From: Bacillus sp. UNC41MFS5
Lineage (GTDB): Bacteria; Bacillota; Bacilli; Bacillales_B; DSM-18226
Length of the DNA: 64,000 nt
Reading direction: 5' to 3'
NCBI RefSeq assembly: GCF_000686805.1
Contig: NZ_JMLP01000005.1
Coordinates: 182,307 to 246,306, forward strand
Of this stretch, positions 9,601 to 19,741 are shown piece by piece (positions within the stretch are counted from its first letter, which is position 1; every line of letters begins with the position of its first letter). The notes beneath the pieces were generated by a model that was not told where the DNA came from, ran no database searches, and saw only the letters and a program-made list of their open reading frames with translations. The position numbers and the translations under genes are program-made.

Positions 9601-9992
9601 CCGTCGCATTTCCTAATGTATACAAGAAGTATTCGCACCTATTAGGACATGGGAAGTTTACATTGCTCGAGGGGAAAATCGAAGAACGTGATGGGAAAAA
9701 GCAATTTATCATTCAACAAGTTTTTCATATTGAAGAGTGGCTAAAAACAAAAACAAGTAAACAATCAGTATTATATTTGAAAATAGTAGAGGAAAAACAA
9801 AATGACAAATTTCTTCTCCAGATTCACCAACTCCTTAAAGAAAACCAGGGAACTGCATCTGTTATATTACACTATGAAAAAAGCCGTAAAACAATAAAGT
9901 TAGGTAATGAAAATAATATCAATCCGACCCTTGAATTATTGCAATTATTAAGAGAGATGCTTGGTTCGAAAAATGTCGTCCTGAAGGAATAA
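6630..9992 (+). CDS. dnaE: DNA polymerase III subunit alpha DnaE
   Basis: A 1120-residue C-family replicative polymerase. The N-terminal PHP domain starts at HLHAYSAYS (residue 5). The catalytic core shows GPGRGSAAGS and the metal-binding MPDIDIDFPD (about 388-397), then the tandem HhH region and an OB-fold domain after residue 950. In Bacillus DnaE extends RNA primers before handing over to PolC. A TATAAT at 6589-6594 probably belongs to its promoter. The start ATG follows AAGGGTG. Length is normal for the family. Confidence 0.97.
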   Translation: MSFIHLHAYSAYSLLSSTASVPDLIKNAKSKGFSAIALTDRNVMYGTIEFYKLCQKNNMKPIIGLTVDVESEYTSNEAYPLVLLAENDHGYRNLLKISSTVQTKTDHGIPLKWLKHYSDGLIAITPGLEGEIEQLLINDNEERAKELIRKLDSIFGNASFFLAIQNHQIEQETKIRNKLTSLSKEMTIPLVATNQVYYLEKEDMFAHECLLAIKNGDKLQDDHREKLENDQFYLKTASEMVDCFSDIPDALENTIRIANRCQFNIELNKTYLPAFPTEKGIPAEDYLDMLCQQGLSERFSSPAQEHFERLSYELAVIKRMKFSNYFLIVWDFMKYARENGILTGPGRGSAAGSLVAYVLYITDVDPLKHNLLFERFLNPERISMPDIDIDFPDHRRDEVINYVAEKYGELHVAQIVTFGTLAAKAVLRDIGKVFGLNSKELEHVSRMIPSRLGIDLKGAYKESDALRKFINESPMNKRLFETALKLEGLPRHTSTHAAGVVISEKPLIDLIPIQRGSNHVFLTQFSMEHLEEIGLLKMDFLGLRNLTLIDSIVSSISRKTGKKLNIGSIPLDDTLTFNLLAKGETTGVFQLESEGMRKVLMRLKPSRFEDIVAVNALYRPGPMENIPLFIDRKHGNQKVEYPHPDLRPILENTYGVIVYQEQIIQIASKMAGFSLGEADLLRRAVGKKKKDILDQERSHFVQGALKKGYEHTLANDIYDLIVRFANYGFNRSHAVAYSMIAYQLAFLKANYPVYFMAGLLTSAIGNDTKIAQYVMETKQKDITVLPPSINYSGYSFQVEQGGIRFSLAAIKSVGAAALKEIFQARKKKKFVDLFDFCIRVSTKAINRKTLEFLVHSGCFDEFGEDRAILLASLDVAMEHAQIFKPTDNNQFDLFEDEFMPKPKYMQVDPISQENKLTFEKEALGFYLSDHPVSIYEEQLKRSGAQSLFEINHNNQRLSSGVYITSMKSIRTKKGDSMAFLTISDSSGEMEAVAFPNVYKKYSHLLGHGKFTLLEGKIEERDGKKQFIIQQVFHIEEWLKTKTSKQSVLYLKIVEEKQNDKFLLQIHQLLKENQGTASVILHYEKSRKTIKLGNENNINPTLELLQLLREMLGSKNVVLKE

Positions 9993-9995
9993 TTC

Positions 9996-10023
9996 TTTAC
10001 AACTATCGCAGATGTGTTATAGT
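9996..10023 (+). promoter_or_regulatory. promoter of ytsJ
   Basis: TTTACA (9996-10001), 16-bp spacer, TATAGT (10018-10023) preceded by TGTG-like extension. The palindromic operator at 10039-10051 falls just after the predicted start site, a repressor position. Confidence 0.6.
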
Positions 10024-10038
10024 GATAATGAGACAAGT

Positions 10039-10051
10039 GTGGTCTGACCAC
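10039..10051. promoter_or_regulatory. GntR/FadR-type operator upstream of ytsJ
   Basis: Perfect palindrome GTGGTCTGACCAC (6+1+6). It contains the TGGTC-GACCA core typical of FadR-subfamily GntR operators. The identical 13-mer occurs at 12070-12082 before accD, and the regulator gene lies between the two. Confidence 0.75.
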
Positions 10052-10118
10052 CAAAAATAGCGGGCTACATAAGTGAGTGTGTTTGTAAATTTTTGTAAAA
10101 ATTTGAGGGGTGGATATC

Positions 10119-11357
10119 TTGACATTACGTGAAGAAGCATTACATATGCATCGAATTAATAAGGGAAAGTTAGAGTCGAAATCAAAAGTTCAAGTCCGAA
10201 ATGCACATGATCTTAGCTTAGCTTATTCACCAGGTGTTGCAGAGCCATGTAAAGATATCTATGAGAAACCAGAATTGGTTTATGAATATACCATGAAAGG
10301 GAATATGGTTGCCGTCGTTTCCGATGGAACAGCCGTTCTTGGACTGGGGAATATTGGACCAGAAGCAGCCCTTCCTGTAATGGAAGGTAAGTCAGTATTA
10401 TTTAAAAGTTTTGCCGGTGTTGATGCATTTCCAATCTGTTTAAACACAACCGATGTAGACAAAATTGTTGAAACGGTAAAATTGCTTGAACCTACTTTTG
10501 GTGGCGTTAATTTGGAAGATATTGCTGCTCCTAATTGTTTCGTCATTGAAGAACGATTGAAAAAGGAAGCAAATATCCCAATATTCCATGATGACCAGCA
10601 TGGTACAGCTATTGTAACGGTAGCAGGGCTTGTTAATGCACTAAAGCTAGTTGGCAAAAAAATGACCGAAATTAAAGTAGTCGCAAACGGTGCCGGTGCT
10701 GCCGGGATTGCAATTATTAAATTGTTATATAGTTATGGTGTAAGGGACATAATTATGTGTGATACCAAAGGAGCCATTTATGAAGGGCGTCCACAAGGTA
10801 TGAATTCGGTGAAAGCAGAAGTTGCAAAGTTTACAAATCGGGATAATCTATCAGGAAGTCTTGAAGATGTAATCAAAGGTGCGGATGTATTTATTGGGGT
10901 TTCAGTTGCAGGTGCACTTTCTAAGGAAATGGTCGCGTCCATGAATTCTGATTCTATTATTTTTGCAATGGCCAATCCGGACCCTGAGATCATGCCAGAT
11001 GAGGCAAAAGCTGCTGGAGCAAAAGTGGTGGGAACTGGTCGTTCAGATTTTCCAAACCAAGTTAACAATGTTCTAGCCTTTCCAGGAATTTTCCGTGGCG
11101 CACTCGATGTTCGCGCTACACATATAAATGAAAAAATGAAAGTCGCAGCAGCAGAAGCAATTGCCAACCTGATCAGCCCAGATGAACTTAATGCTGATTA
11201 TGTTATTCCAGGACCTTTTGACCCAAGAGTTGCACCAGATGTAGCCGCAGCTGTGGCAAAAGCAGCGATGGAAACAGGTGTTGCCCGTATTAAGGTTGAT
11301 CCAGAAGAAGTAAAAGAAAAAACAAAGAGGCTCGCTATTATTGGTAAAAGTGAGTGA
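10119..11357 (+). CDS. ytsJ: NADP-dependent malic enzyme YtsJ
   Basis: A 412-residue enzyme that oxidatively decarboxylates malate to pyruvate with NADPH formation. The malic-enzyme N-terminal domain contains YSPGVAEPC, the substrate/metal region FHDDQHGTAIV and the nucleotide-binding ANGAGAAGIA; FAMANPDPEI follows. It is almost identical in layout to B. subtilis YtsJ. The TTG start at 10119 follows GAGGGGTGG by 5 nt; a GTG at 10110 overlaps that site. NADPH made here can feed the fatty-acid synthesis that starts with accDA downstream, and a shared operator links them. Confidence 0.94.
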   Translation: MTLREEALHMHRINKGKLESKSKVQVRNAHDLSLAYSPGVAEPCKDIYEKPELVYEYTMKGNMVAVVSDGTAVLGLGNIGPEAALPVMEGKSVLFKSFAGVDAFPICLNTTDVDKIVETVKLLEPTFGGVNLEDIAAPNCFVIEERLKKEANIPIFHDDQHGTAIVTVAGLVNALKLVGKKMTEIKVVANGAGAAGIAIIKLLYSYGVRDIIMCDTKGAIYEGRPQGMNSVKAEVAKFTNRDNLSGSLEDVIKGADVFIGVSVAGALSKEMVASMNSDSIIFAMANPDPEIMPDEAKAAGAKVVGTGRSDFPNQVNNVLAFPGIFRGALDVRATHINEKMKVAAAEAIANLISPDELNADYVIPGPFDPRVAPDVAAAVAKAAMETGVARIKVDPEEVKEKTKRLAIIGKSE

Positions 11358-11364
11358 TAGATAA

Positions 11365-11994
11365 GTGGTAAACAATACCAAGGTCTATTTAGAGATTGTG
11401 AAGCAATTACGAGAAATGATTACCATTGATGGTTTAGAAACTGGAGATAAGATTCCTTCTGAACGAGAATTGTCTGAGCGCCTGAATTTCGGGCGCTCTT
11501 CCGTTAGAGAGGCACTTAGAGCATTAGAACTGCTGGGACTAATTGAAACAAGGCGTGGTGAAGGGACGTTTATTCGGGATTTTAGGGGGAATCATCTCGT
11601 TCAGTTGCTTAGTACTTTTATTTTACAAGATGAAAAAGCGAAACGAGATGTGTTTGAAACAAAGAACTTTATTGAGATGGATTGCCTGCGATTAGCCATC
11701 CATAAAATAGATGATCAAAGTATTGAGAACTTAAAAAAATGGGTGAATCAGCAAGGAATTTTAGATGATAATGATTTTTTTTATCAAATAGTTGAAATAG
11801 CAGATAACCACCTCTTTGCTAGAATTTGGTCCATTTTAAAGGATTATTACCACTCTCTGGATTCAAGTAAGATGATCTATTCTCGTGAAGACTATTTAAT
11901 CTTACTTGAGGCATTAGCCGAAAAGAATGAATCAAAAATATTGACTGCTTATTACGGTTTACGGAATTTGTCAGTTTTTAACGACAAATACTAA
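11365..11994 (+). CDS. GntR/FadR-family transcription regulator
   Basis: A 209-residue protein with an N-terminal winged helix-turn-helix (about 1-70), with PSERELSERL and RSSVREALRALELLGL as helices and the wing TRRGEGTFI, then an all-alpha FadR-type ligand domain. The GTG start is 7 nt after the ytsJ stop, so it is probably cotranscribed with ytsJ. Identical palindromes flank it at 10039 and 12070. I infer that it represses both ytsJ (and so itself) and accDA. The ligand is unknown; malate, another carboxylate or an acyl-CoA are plausible. B. subtilis has no equivalent here as far as I recall. Confidence 0.88.
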   Translation: MVNNTKVYLEIVKQLREMITIDGLETGDKIPSERELSERLNFGRSSVREALRALELLGLIETRRGEGTFIRDFRGNHLVQLLSTFILQDEKAKRDVFETKNFIEMDCLRLAIHKIDDQSIENLKKWVNQQGILDDNDFFYQIVEIADNHLFARIWSILKDYYHSLDSSKMIYSREDYLILLEALAEKNESKILTAYYGLRNLSVFNDKY

Positions 11995-12069
11995 CAGATT
12001 TTGAACACATTTTATCTTATAGTGAAGGTTATCCAAGCCCAAAGAAAACCGGGTGTTTTTTAACTATAA

Positions 12070-12082
12070 GTGGTCTGACCAC
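12070..12082. promoter_or_regulatory. GntR/FadR-type operator upstream of accD
   Basis: Second exact copy of GTGGTCTGACCAC, 112 bp before the accD start. The adjoining TATAAG (12065-12070) or TATAGT (12018-12023) may be the -10 element, but no good -35 was found for either. Confidence 0.7.
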
Positions 12083-12193
12083 CCATGTGAAGCTAATAGG
12101 TATGAAGTAAAGCTATAATAGAAAAACTTTTATTATGTAATAATTGGAGAAACTTAACTATTGGTTTTACCGTAGCACAAAGGAGGTAGAATT

Positions 12194-13072
12194 TTGGCGC
12201 TTAAAGATCTTTTTTCAAAAAACCAGACAAAAAAGAAGAAATACGCTCAAATACCGACGGAAACAGCAAAAAGTGATGTTCCTGAAGGCATAATGACAAA
12301 ATGTCCTTCATGTAAGAAAATTATGTATACTAAAGAATTGTTAAAAAATCTAAAGGTTTGTTTGCATTGTGGACATCATTTTCCAATGAACTCTAGGGAA
12401 CGGTTAGACAGCTTCATTGATGAAGGAAGCTTTGTAGAATTTAATGGTGAGATGATTTCTAAAAATCCATTAAATTTTCCTGACTATCTTGAAAAGCTTG
12501 AAAAAGATCGGGAAAAAAGTAAGTTAAATGAAGCTGTTGTAACAGGTATTGGAACAGTTAACGATTATAAGATTGTTCTCGCCATCATGGATGCTTCGTT
12601 TCGAATGGGGAGTATGGGCTCCGTTGTCGGCGAAAAAATTACACAAGCTATTGAAAAAGCGGATGAGTTAAATGTCCCTTTTATTATTTTTACCGCATCA
12701 GGCGGGGCCAGGATGCAGGAAGGTGCACTAAGTTTGATGCAAATGGCAAAAACTAGTGTTGCGTTAAAGAAATTTAGTAATAATGGTGGACTAATCATTT
12801 CAATGATGACTCATCCTACAACTGGCGGGGTTTCTGCGAGCTTTGCGTCATTAGGTGATTTCAACCTTTCCGAACCTGGTGCGCTTATTGCTTTTGCGGG
12901 ACGAAGAGTAATCGAACAATCCATCCGTGAAGAATTGCCAGAGGATTTTCAAACATCCGAGTTCCTTTTAAAACATGGACAACTGGACGCAATCATCCAT
13001 CGTACGGAATTAGTTGAGAAAATCACCAATATTCTAGAAATCCATCAACCTGGAGGTGTGCTCAGATGGTAG
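12194..13072 (+). CDS. accD: acetyl-CoA carboxylase carboxyltransferase beta subunit
   Basis: A 292-residue subunit that, with AccA, moves the carboxyl group from biotin to acetyl-CoA, giving malonyl-CoA for fatty-acid synthesis. The N-terminal zinc ribbon is intact (C37, C40, C56, C59). The crotonase-like core carries [10 protein letters not shown] and the oxyanion glycine region. The TTG start at 12194 follows AGGAGG. The stop overlaps the accA start (ATGGTAG), so subunits are made in step. Confidence 0.97.
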   Translation: MALKDLFSKNQTKKKKYAQIPTETAKSDVPEGIMTKCPSCKKIMYTKELLKNLKVCLHCGHHFPMNSRERLDSFIDEGSFVEFNGEMISKNPLNFPDYLEKLEKDREKSKLNEAVVTGIGTVNDYKIVLAIMDASFRMGSMGSVVGEKITQAIEKADELNVPFIIFTASGGARMQEGALSLMQMAKTSVALKKFSNNGGLIISMMTHPTTGGVSASFASLGDFNLSEPGALIAFAGRRVIEQSIREELPEDFQTSEFLLKHGQLDAIIHRTELVEKITNILEIHQPGGVLRW

Positions 13073-14043
13073 GAGAATTAGAATTTGAACGCCCCGTAAT
13101 CGAATTAAGGAAGAAAATCTCTGAGTTACAGGAGTTCACCAAAACAGCTGATGTTGATTTAAGTTCAGAAATAGAAAAATTAGAAAAAAGACTTGAAAAA
13201 CTTGAACAAAGCATATATGAAAATATTAAGCCATGGGACCGGGTACAAATTGCTCGTCTTCCAAACAGGCCGACAACATTAGATTATATACCCTATTTGT
13301 TTGAGAATTTCTTTGAATGTCATGGAGACCGTACCTTTGCTGATGATGAGGCAATCGTAGGCGGGGTTGCTAAATATAGAGGGTTACCAGTTACAGTTAT
13401 TGGTCACCAGCGAGGAAAAGATACAAAAGAGAATATTCGCAGAAACTTTGGAATGCCACATCCAGAAGGATATCGAAAAGCACTTCGATTAATGAATCAG
13501 GCGAATAAATTTAATCGTCCGATTATTTGTTTCATTGATACTAAGGGTGCCTATCCTGGGAAGGCCGCAGAAGAACGTGGACAAAGTGAAGCAATCGCAC
13601 GCAATTTATTTGAAATGGCTGGATTAAAGGTTCCTGTAATTTGTATCGTGATTGGTGAAGGCGGCAGCGGTGGTGCACTTGCACTTGGGGTAGGTAATCG
13701 GATATATATGCTCGAGAATTCCACATACTCAGTTATTTCTCCAGAGGGTGCGGCAGCTATTTTGTGGAAAGATGCATCATTAGCCAGAAATGCAGCTGAA
13801 ACGATGAAAATAACTGCTCCTGATCTAAAGGAGCTAGGCGTCATTGATGATATTATTCCAGAAGTTAAGGGTGGAGCTCAAAGGGACGTCATAAAACAAG
13901 CTGAGGAAATCGATCTTGTACTGAAGAAAGCTCTGCAGCAGCTTCTTAAGCTGTCTGAAGAGGACCTTATCGCTGATCGTTACAATCGTTTCAGAACAAT
14001 AGGTGAATTTGCCACACTTAATGATTACATTGGTGTTAATTAA
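13066..14043 (+). CDS. accA: acetyl-CoA carboxylase carboxyltransferase alpha subunit
   Basis: A 325-residue partner of AccD. A coiled N-terminal region (about 12-55) is followed by the carboxyltransferase core with [12 protein letters not shown] and the glycine-rich [14 protein letters not shown], which binds carboxybiotin. The ATG overlaps the accD stop by 7 nt. Length and domain order are normal. A strong terminator follows directly, so accDA form a closed two-gene unit. Confidence 0.97.
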   Translation: MVGELEFERPVIELRKKISELQEFTKTADVDLSSEIEKLEKRLEKLEQSIYENIKPWDRVQIARLPNRPTTLDYIPYLFENFFECHGDRTFADDEAIVGGVAKYRGLPVTVIGHQRGKDTKENIRRNFGMPHPEGYRKALRLMNQANKFNRPIICFIDTKGAYPGKAAEERGQSEAIARNLFEMAGLKVPVICIVIGEGGSGGALALGVGNRIYMLENSTYSVISPEGAAAILWKDASLARNAAETMKITAPDLKELGVIDDIIPEVKGGAQRDVIKQAEEIDLVLKKALQQLLKLSEEDLIADRYNRFRTIGEFATLNDYIGVN

Positions 14044-14049
14044 TATAAT

Positions 14050-14069
14050 GTGCTCATATTTATGGGCAC
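14050..14069 (+). terminator. terminator after accA
   Basis: Stem GTGCTCATA/TATGGGCAC (one G-U) with a TT loop, then a long T run to 14082. Confidence 0.88.
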
Positions 14070-14082
14070 TCTTTTTTTTTTT

Positions 14083-15315
<1,233 letters not shown>

Positions 15316-15371
15316 AAATATAAATTTAAGAAAAACTTTAAGTGCTTTTTTAATATAGGAGGAAAACACGG

Positions 15372-17135
15372 ATGTTACGAAAAACAAAAATTGTTTGTAC
15401 GATCGGTCCAGCAAGTGAAAGCGTGGAAAAATTAACTCAAATAATTAATTCGGGTATGAACGTGGCTCGTTTGAATTTCTCTCATGGTGATTTTGAAGAA
15501 CACGGAGCACGAATTAAGAATATTCGTGAAGCAGCAAAACTAACTGGGAAAACTGTGGCGATCCTGCTTGATACGAAAGGTCCTGAGATTCGGACGAATA
15601 ATATGGTAAACGGTGCAATTGAGCTTCAAGCTGGAAAAAATATTATTGTATCGATGACGGAAGTTGAAGGGACCCTTGATAAGTTTTCTGTTACATATCC
15701 TGGATTAATTGATGATGTTCATGTCGGTTCTAAAATTCTTTTAGATGACGGCTTAATTGGTCTAGAAGTGACAGACGTAGATAAATCAAATAAAGAGATT
15801 CATACGAAAATTTTAAATAGTGGTACATTGAAGAATAAAAAAGGTGTGAACGTACCAGGTGTATCTGTTAACCTGCCGGGTATCACAGAAAAAGATACAC
15901 AAGATATTCTTTTTGGAATTGAACAAGGAATTGATTTCATTGCTGCCTCATTCGTGCGACGTGCAAAGGACGTATTAGAAATCCGTCAGCTTTTAGAAGC
16001 GAATAAAGCAACACATATCCATATTATTCCTAAAATTGAGAATCAAGAAGGTGTCGATAACATTGACGAAATCCTGGAATTCTCAGACGGTTTAATGGTA
16101 GCACGTGGTGATTTAGGCGTAGAAATTCCAGCTGAAGAAGTTCCACTGGTTCAAAAAATGTTAATTAAGAAATGTAATGCACTGGGGAAACCTGTCATAA
16201 CAGCAACACAAATGCTTGACTCCATGCAAAGAAATCCACGTCCTACTCGCGCTGAGGCAAGTGATGTAGCGAATGCGATTTTCGACGGTACCGATGCAAT
16301 TATGCTTTCCGGTGAAACAGCAGCAGGCCAATACCCAGTCGAAGCTGTCCAAACTATGCACAATATTGCTTCTAGAGCAGAATCAGCATTAGATCATAAA
16401 GAAATTCTCTCAAGCCGCAGTAAAGATACAGAGCATAATCTTACCGATGCAATTGGACAATCTGTTGCACACACTGCCTTAAATCTTGAAGTGAAATCCA
16501 TTATTACCCCAACAGAAAGTGGACACACGGCAAGAATGATTTCTAAATATCGCCCGAAAGCAGCGATTGTTGCTGTAACTTCTATTGAGCAAGTTTGCCG
16601 TCGACTATCCCTTGTTTGGGGTGTTTACCCGCAGTTTGGCAATGTTGCGACCACAACAGACGAAATGCTGGATGATGCAGTTGAAGCGAGCTTAAATAGC
16701 GGTATAGTAAACCGTGGTGATTTAGTAGTCATTACAGCAGGCGTGCCTGTCGGTGAAGCTGGTACCACGAACCTTATGAAAATTCATGTGGTTGGAGATA
16801 TTATTACAAAAGCACAAGGAATTGGCCGTAAGTCTGCATTTGGGAAAGTGGTTATCGCACATGATGCCAAAGAAGCTTTAGATAAGGTAAAGCAAGGTTC
16901 CATTTTGGTAACGATTGGTACGGATCGTGACATGATCCCAGCTCTTGAAAAATGTGCTGCTGTGATTACCCAAGAAGGTGGATTGACAAGTCATGCGGCT
17001 GTAGTTGGTCTAAGCCTAGGCATCCCTGTGGTTGTAGGGGTAGAAAATGCTTTTGGTTTGTTTAAAGAAGGTCAAGAAATAACCGTTGATTCAAAACAAG
17101 GTGTTATTTACAATGGTCACGCTAGCGTATTATAA
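15372..17135 (+). CDS. pyk: pyruvate kinase
   Basis: A 587-residue enzyme transferring phosphate from PEP to ADP. The N-terminal barrel shows [11 protein letters not shown], the catalytic IPKIENQEG and the Mg2+/K+ region [10 protein letters not shown], with GETAAGQYP at the ADP site. A C-terminal extension (about 480-587) carries TSHAAVVG, the PEP-utiliser-like domain typical of Bacillus and Geobacillus enzymes. The histidine in this domain is present. The start ATG follows AGGAGG. Second gene of the pfkA operon. Confidence 0.98.
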   Translation: MLRKTKIVCTIGPASESVEKLTQIINSGMNVARLNFSHGDFEEHGARIKNIREAAKLTGKTVAILLDTKGPEIRTNNMVNGAIELQAGKNIIVSMTEVEGTLDKFSVTYPGLIDDVHVGSKILLDDGLIGLEVTDVDKSNKEIHTKILNSGTLKNKKGVNVPGVSVNLPGITEKDTQDILFGIEQGIDFIAASFVRRAKDVLEIRQLLEANKATHIHIIPKIENQEGVDNIDEILEFSDGLMVARGDLGVEIPAEEVPLVQKMLIKKCNALGKPVITATQMLDSMQRNPRPTRAEASDVANAIFDGTDAIMLSGETAAGQYPVEAVQTMHNIASRAESALDHKEILSSRSKDTEHNLTDAIGQSVAHTALNLEVKSIITPTESGHTARMISKYRPKAAIVAVTSIEQVCRRLSLVWGVYPQFGNVATTTDEMLDDAVEASLNSGIVNRGDLVVITAGVPVGEAGTTNLMKIHVVGDIITKAQGIGRKSAFGKVVIAHDAKEALDKVKQGSILVTIGTDRDMIPALEKCAAVITQEGGLTSHAAVVGLSLGIPVVVGVENAFGLFKEGQEITVDSKQGVIYNGHASVL

Positions 17136-17150
17136 AATGTTTGAATAAAG

Positions 17151-17170
17151 AAGAAGGGGGAACCCTTCTT
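17151..17170 (+). terminator. terminator after pyk
   Basis: AAGAAGGG-GGAA-CCCTTCTT followed by six Ts. Confidence 0.88.
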
Positions 17171-17241
17171 TTTTTATATCTGACAAAATGATCCCCATTC
17201 GTAATATAATGAAACTAAGCCTTTTGGAAAGGGGACAATCT

Positions 17242-17628
17242 ATGCGTTATTTATTTCTATTAATCATCTTAATTCCAGCTCTGGATATTGGCGTACTGCT
17301 TTTTTCAGGCAAGACAATTGGTGTATGGCCTACCATTGCCCTAATTGTTTTAACTGGAATCATTGGGGCTTATTTAGCCAAGAGAGAGGGCTTGCAGACG
17401 ATTCGAAGGGTACAAGAACAGTTGAGTTATGGACAACTTCCAGGAGATGCTTTATTAGATGGAATATGCATTTTAATCGGTGGAACACTGCTTTTAACAC
17501 CTGGATTTATTACTGATGTTACCGGTTTCTTCTTCCTTTTTCCACCAACCCGCAAGCCGATAAAATTTTTAATCATAAAAATGTGGCAAAGAAAGATTAA
17601 TAAAGGGAATATAAAAATAATAAAATAA
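17242..17628 (+). CDS. fxsA: FxsA family membrane protein
   Basis: A 128-residue protein with membrane segments at about 2-20, 25-44 and 70-95 and a basic tail. The FxsA signature LILIPALDIG is followed by GIIGAYLAKREG and LLTPGFITDVTGF. E. coli FxsA affects phage F exclusion; the role in Bacillus is unknown. The ATG at 17242 is preceded by GGAAAGGGG; the longer upstream frame lacks a ribosome site. Confidence 0.88.
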   Translation: MRYLFLLIILIPALDIGVLLFSGKTIGVWPTIALIVLTGIIGAYLAKREGLQTIRRVQEQLSYGQLPGDALLDGICILIGGTLLLTPGFITDVTGFFFLFPPTRKPIKFLIIKMWQRKINKGNIKIIK

Positions 17629-17659
17629 AAGTCAGCTTCCGGTTAGGGAGCTGACTTTT
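17627..17659. terminator. bidirectional terminator, fxsA / ytvI
   Basis: AAAAGTCAGCT/AGCTGACTTTT, 11-bp stem with an 11-nt loop, A-rich on the left and T-rich on the right, between converging genes. Confidence 0.88.
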
Positions 17660-17671
17660 TTATTAAAAGCA

Positions 17672-18787
17672 TTATATTTCTTTCCCCATTATAAATCCCC
17701 ATAAATCATGAAAAACATGGGCCCGATAAAGAGTACTAATGATTACTAGAGTGACAGGACCAACAATTAATCCTAATAATCCAATTAATTTAAAACCGAC
17801 GAATAAGGCAATCAGTGTGGCTAATGGGTCGAGGCCAATATTAGATGATAGGATCTTTGGTTCCATAATCTGCCGTTGGACGAGAACTATGATGTAAAGA
17901 ACGCCTAATCCGATTGCAAGCCCCATATTTCCACCAATCGCAGCATAAATAATCCAAGGAACAAAAACAGCACCTGTTCCCAAATAAGGAATAATATCGA
18001 CAATGCCAGTGACTAAGGCAATTGTTATTGCATAATCAACACGAAGGATAAGTAAGCCGATTAGAATAATCACTGTTGTAATGGAGATTAATGTTAATTG
18101 GGCTTTAATAAATCCAAAAAGCGCCTTTTTTAAATCGATAAAAACCGATCTGCTACTTGTTTTTGCTTTCTCTGGTAAAAGTTTGCCGCCCAATGTCGAG
18201 AAACGGTACCAATCTTTACTTATAAAAAACGTAGCCAATAAAGAAAAGATTAAAACTGTCGCTGCATTCGGCAGCCAAGCAATAATATTAGGAATAATTC
18301 CGAATAGACTTTGAATAAAACTTCCAACAGTTGTGCCAATTCTAGTACCGACATTCTGAATATTACTAATAATGGTACCCTGCTGCCCAGAATCAAGTTT
18401 TTTAAAGACACTAGATAATTGTTCATATATCGGCAGAATCTGCGCTGTGAAATAATTCTCTATATACTCAATTAACGTATCAAGATGTTTTGGTACCACA
18501 GTAGATAAATAATTTGCACCCGAAACAATTTCGGCTATTAGGAGTGTAATAAGTCCTGCAAATAAAGCAAAAATAATAATGAGTGCAATAAAAACTGCTA
18601 AGGCACGAGGCATCCTAGCCTTTCTTTCAAAAATGTCAACAAGCGGATTAATTAAAAAGGCAATAATTAAACCTATTAAAAATGGATAGATCAGTTTTGA
18701 TAAATAAAAACACAACAAAAGTCCCAAAACAATTGCTCCAATGACAATGATAAATCGTATCGTCCGGTATAAATACTTTAGATTCAA
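17672..18787 (-). CDS. ytvI: sporulation integral membrane protein YtvI (AI-2E family)
   Basis: A 371-residue polytopic protein of the AI-2E/PerM family with N-terminal hydrophobic helices (about 8-75), a central amphipathic region and a hydrophobic C-terminal half. The TTG at 18787 is chosen because AGGAGG lies at 18800-18795, 7 nt away. B. subtilis YtvI is a sporulation membrane protein of uncertain function. Family members transport small molecules or ions, so calling it an autoinducer exporter would be unsafe. Confidence 0.88.
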   Translation of the reverse strand: MNLKYLYRTIRFIIVIGAIVLGLLLCFYLSKLIYPFLIGLIIAFLINPLVDIFERKARMPRALAVFIALIIIFALFAGLITLLIAEIVSGANYLSTVVPKHLDTLIEYIENYFTAQILPIYEQLSSVFKKLDSGQQGTIISNIQNVGTRIGTTVGSFIQSLFGIIPNIIAWLPNAATVLIFSLLATFFISKDWYRFSTLGGKLLPEKAKTSSRSVFIDLKKALFGFIKAQLTLISITTVIILIGLLILRVDYAITIALVTGIVDIIPYLGTGAVFVPWIIYAAIGGNMGLAIGLGVLYIIVLVQRQIMEPKILSSNIGLDPLATLIALFVGFKLIGLLGLIVGPVTLVIISTLYRAHVFHDLWGFIMGKEI

Positions 18788-19004
18788 AGACAAACCTCCT
18801 TGACAGCAATTATCGTAATTCCAGTTTAACATTTTACGAAATAATCTGCATATTTTTACAAATAAATATCATATCAAAAATATTACAATCACTTTTTTTC
18901 GATGCACAGTCTTAATGGAATATAACGGAAGGCTGACATTAACATTAATTTCACTCGTAGGAGGACATTATGTTACGATAATTTCGAAAAGGAAGGGTGA
19001 AAAC

Positions 19005-19466
19005 ATGCTTAACGAGTCAGTCTTATTTTTACTATTACTGCTAGTTATAGGTATTATCGCGAAAAATAGTTCTTTACTAATCGCAATTGCTGTCCTCCTC
19101 GCTTTAAAAATTGGAGGATTAGATACCAAAGCTTTCTCATTTATACAGTCGAAAGGAATCAATTGGGGGGTAACGATTATAACCATTGCCGTATTAATAC
19201 CAATTGCAAGTGGAGAAATTGGTTTTAAAGACTTAACAGGAGCATTTAAATCCTCTTATGCTTGGATTGCCCTTATCTCTGGAATGATTGTCGCTATGCT
19301 TGCAAAAGGAGGGGTAAAATTACTAGCCGATGACCCCCAGATCACCACAGCATTAGTACTTGGAACAATCCTATCTGTGTCTATTTTCAAAGGTGTAGCA
19401 GTTGGTCCCTTAATTGGTGCTGGAATCGCCTATACTGCAATGAAAATTGTTAGTTTTTTTACGTAG
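19005..19466 (+). CDS. ytwI: DUF441 membrane protein YtwI
   Basis: A 153-residue protein, the usual length for DUF441, with four predicted membrane helices (about 5-40 as a pair, 58-78, 88-106 and 120-150). The ATG at 19005 follows GGAAGGGTG; the longer upstream frame adds a non-homologous N terminus. Its place upstream of citZ is conserved in Bacillus. Function unknown. Confidence 0.88.
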   Translation: MLNESVLFLLLLLVIGIIAKNSSLLIAIAVLLALKIGGLDTKAFSFIQSKGINWGVTIITIAVLIPIASGEIGFKDLTGAFKSSYAWIALISGMIVAMLAKGGVKLLADDPQITTALVLGTILSVSIFKGVAVGPLIGAGIAYTAMKIVSFFT

Positions 19467-19511
19467 ATTTTTTGTAAAATAATATTTTTTTCACTTTTCT
19501 AAGCCTTTCCA

Positions 19512-19540
19512 TTCACAAAAATCTGATAATTGTTTATAAT
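19512..19540 (+). promoter_or_regulatory. citZ promoter
   Basis: TTCACA (19512-19517), 17-bp spacer, TATAAT (19535-19540). Predicted start near 19547, giving a leader of about 195 nt with only a small GAGC/GCTC hairpin. Confidence 0.7.
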
Positions 19541-19545
19541 AGGCT

Positions 19546-19559
19546 TGTAAGCGTTTCTT
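19546..19559 (+). promoter_or_regulatory. cre-like site at the citZ start
   Basis: TGTAAGCGTTTCTT fits the CcpA cre consensus in about 11 of 14 positions and covers the predicted transcription start, consistent with catabolite repression of citZ as known in B. subtilis. Confidence 0.5.
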
Positions 19560-19741
19560 TTTTTACATAAACCACATATATATGCTGATTTGCTTATTAA
19601 CTAATTTAAGCCTACATGGATAGCATTTTAATTGTTTGCTTTTTACCCGAGCAATCGCTCAGTTAATTTAAAGGATGGACAATGGGATTTTTTCACTTTT
19701 ACTGGTATGGGGAAATTTAGAATGAGAAGGAGAGATTTACT

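Noticed and set aside
12018..12070. Defined accD promoter
   Set aside because: Two possible -10 elements exist, but neither has a -35 hexamer at acceptable spacing.
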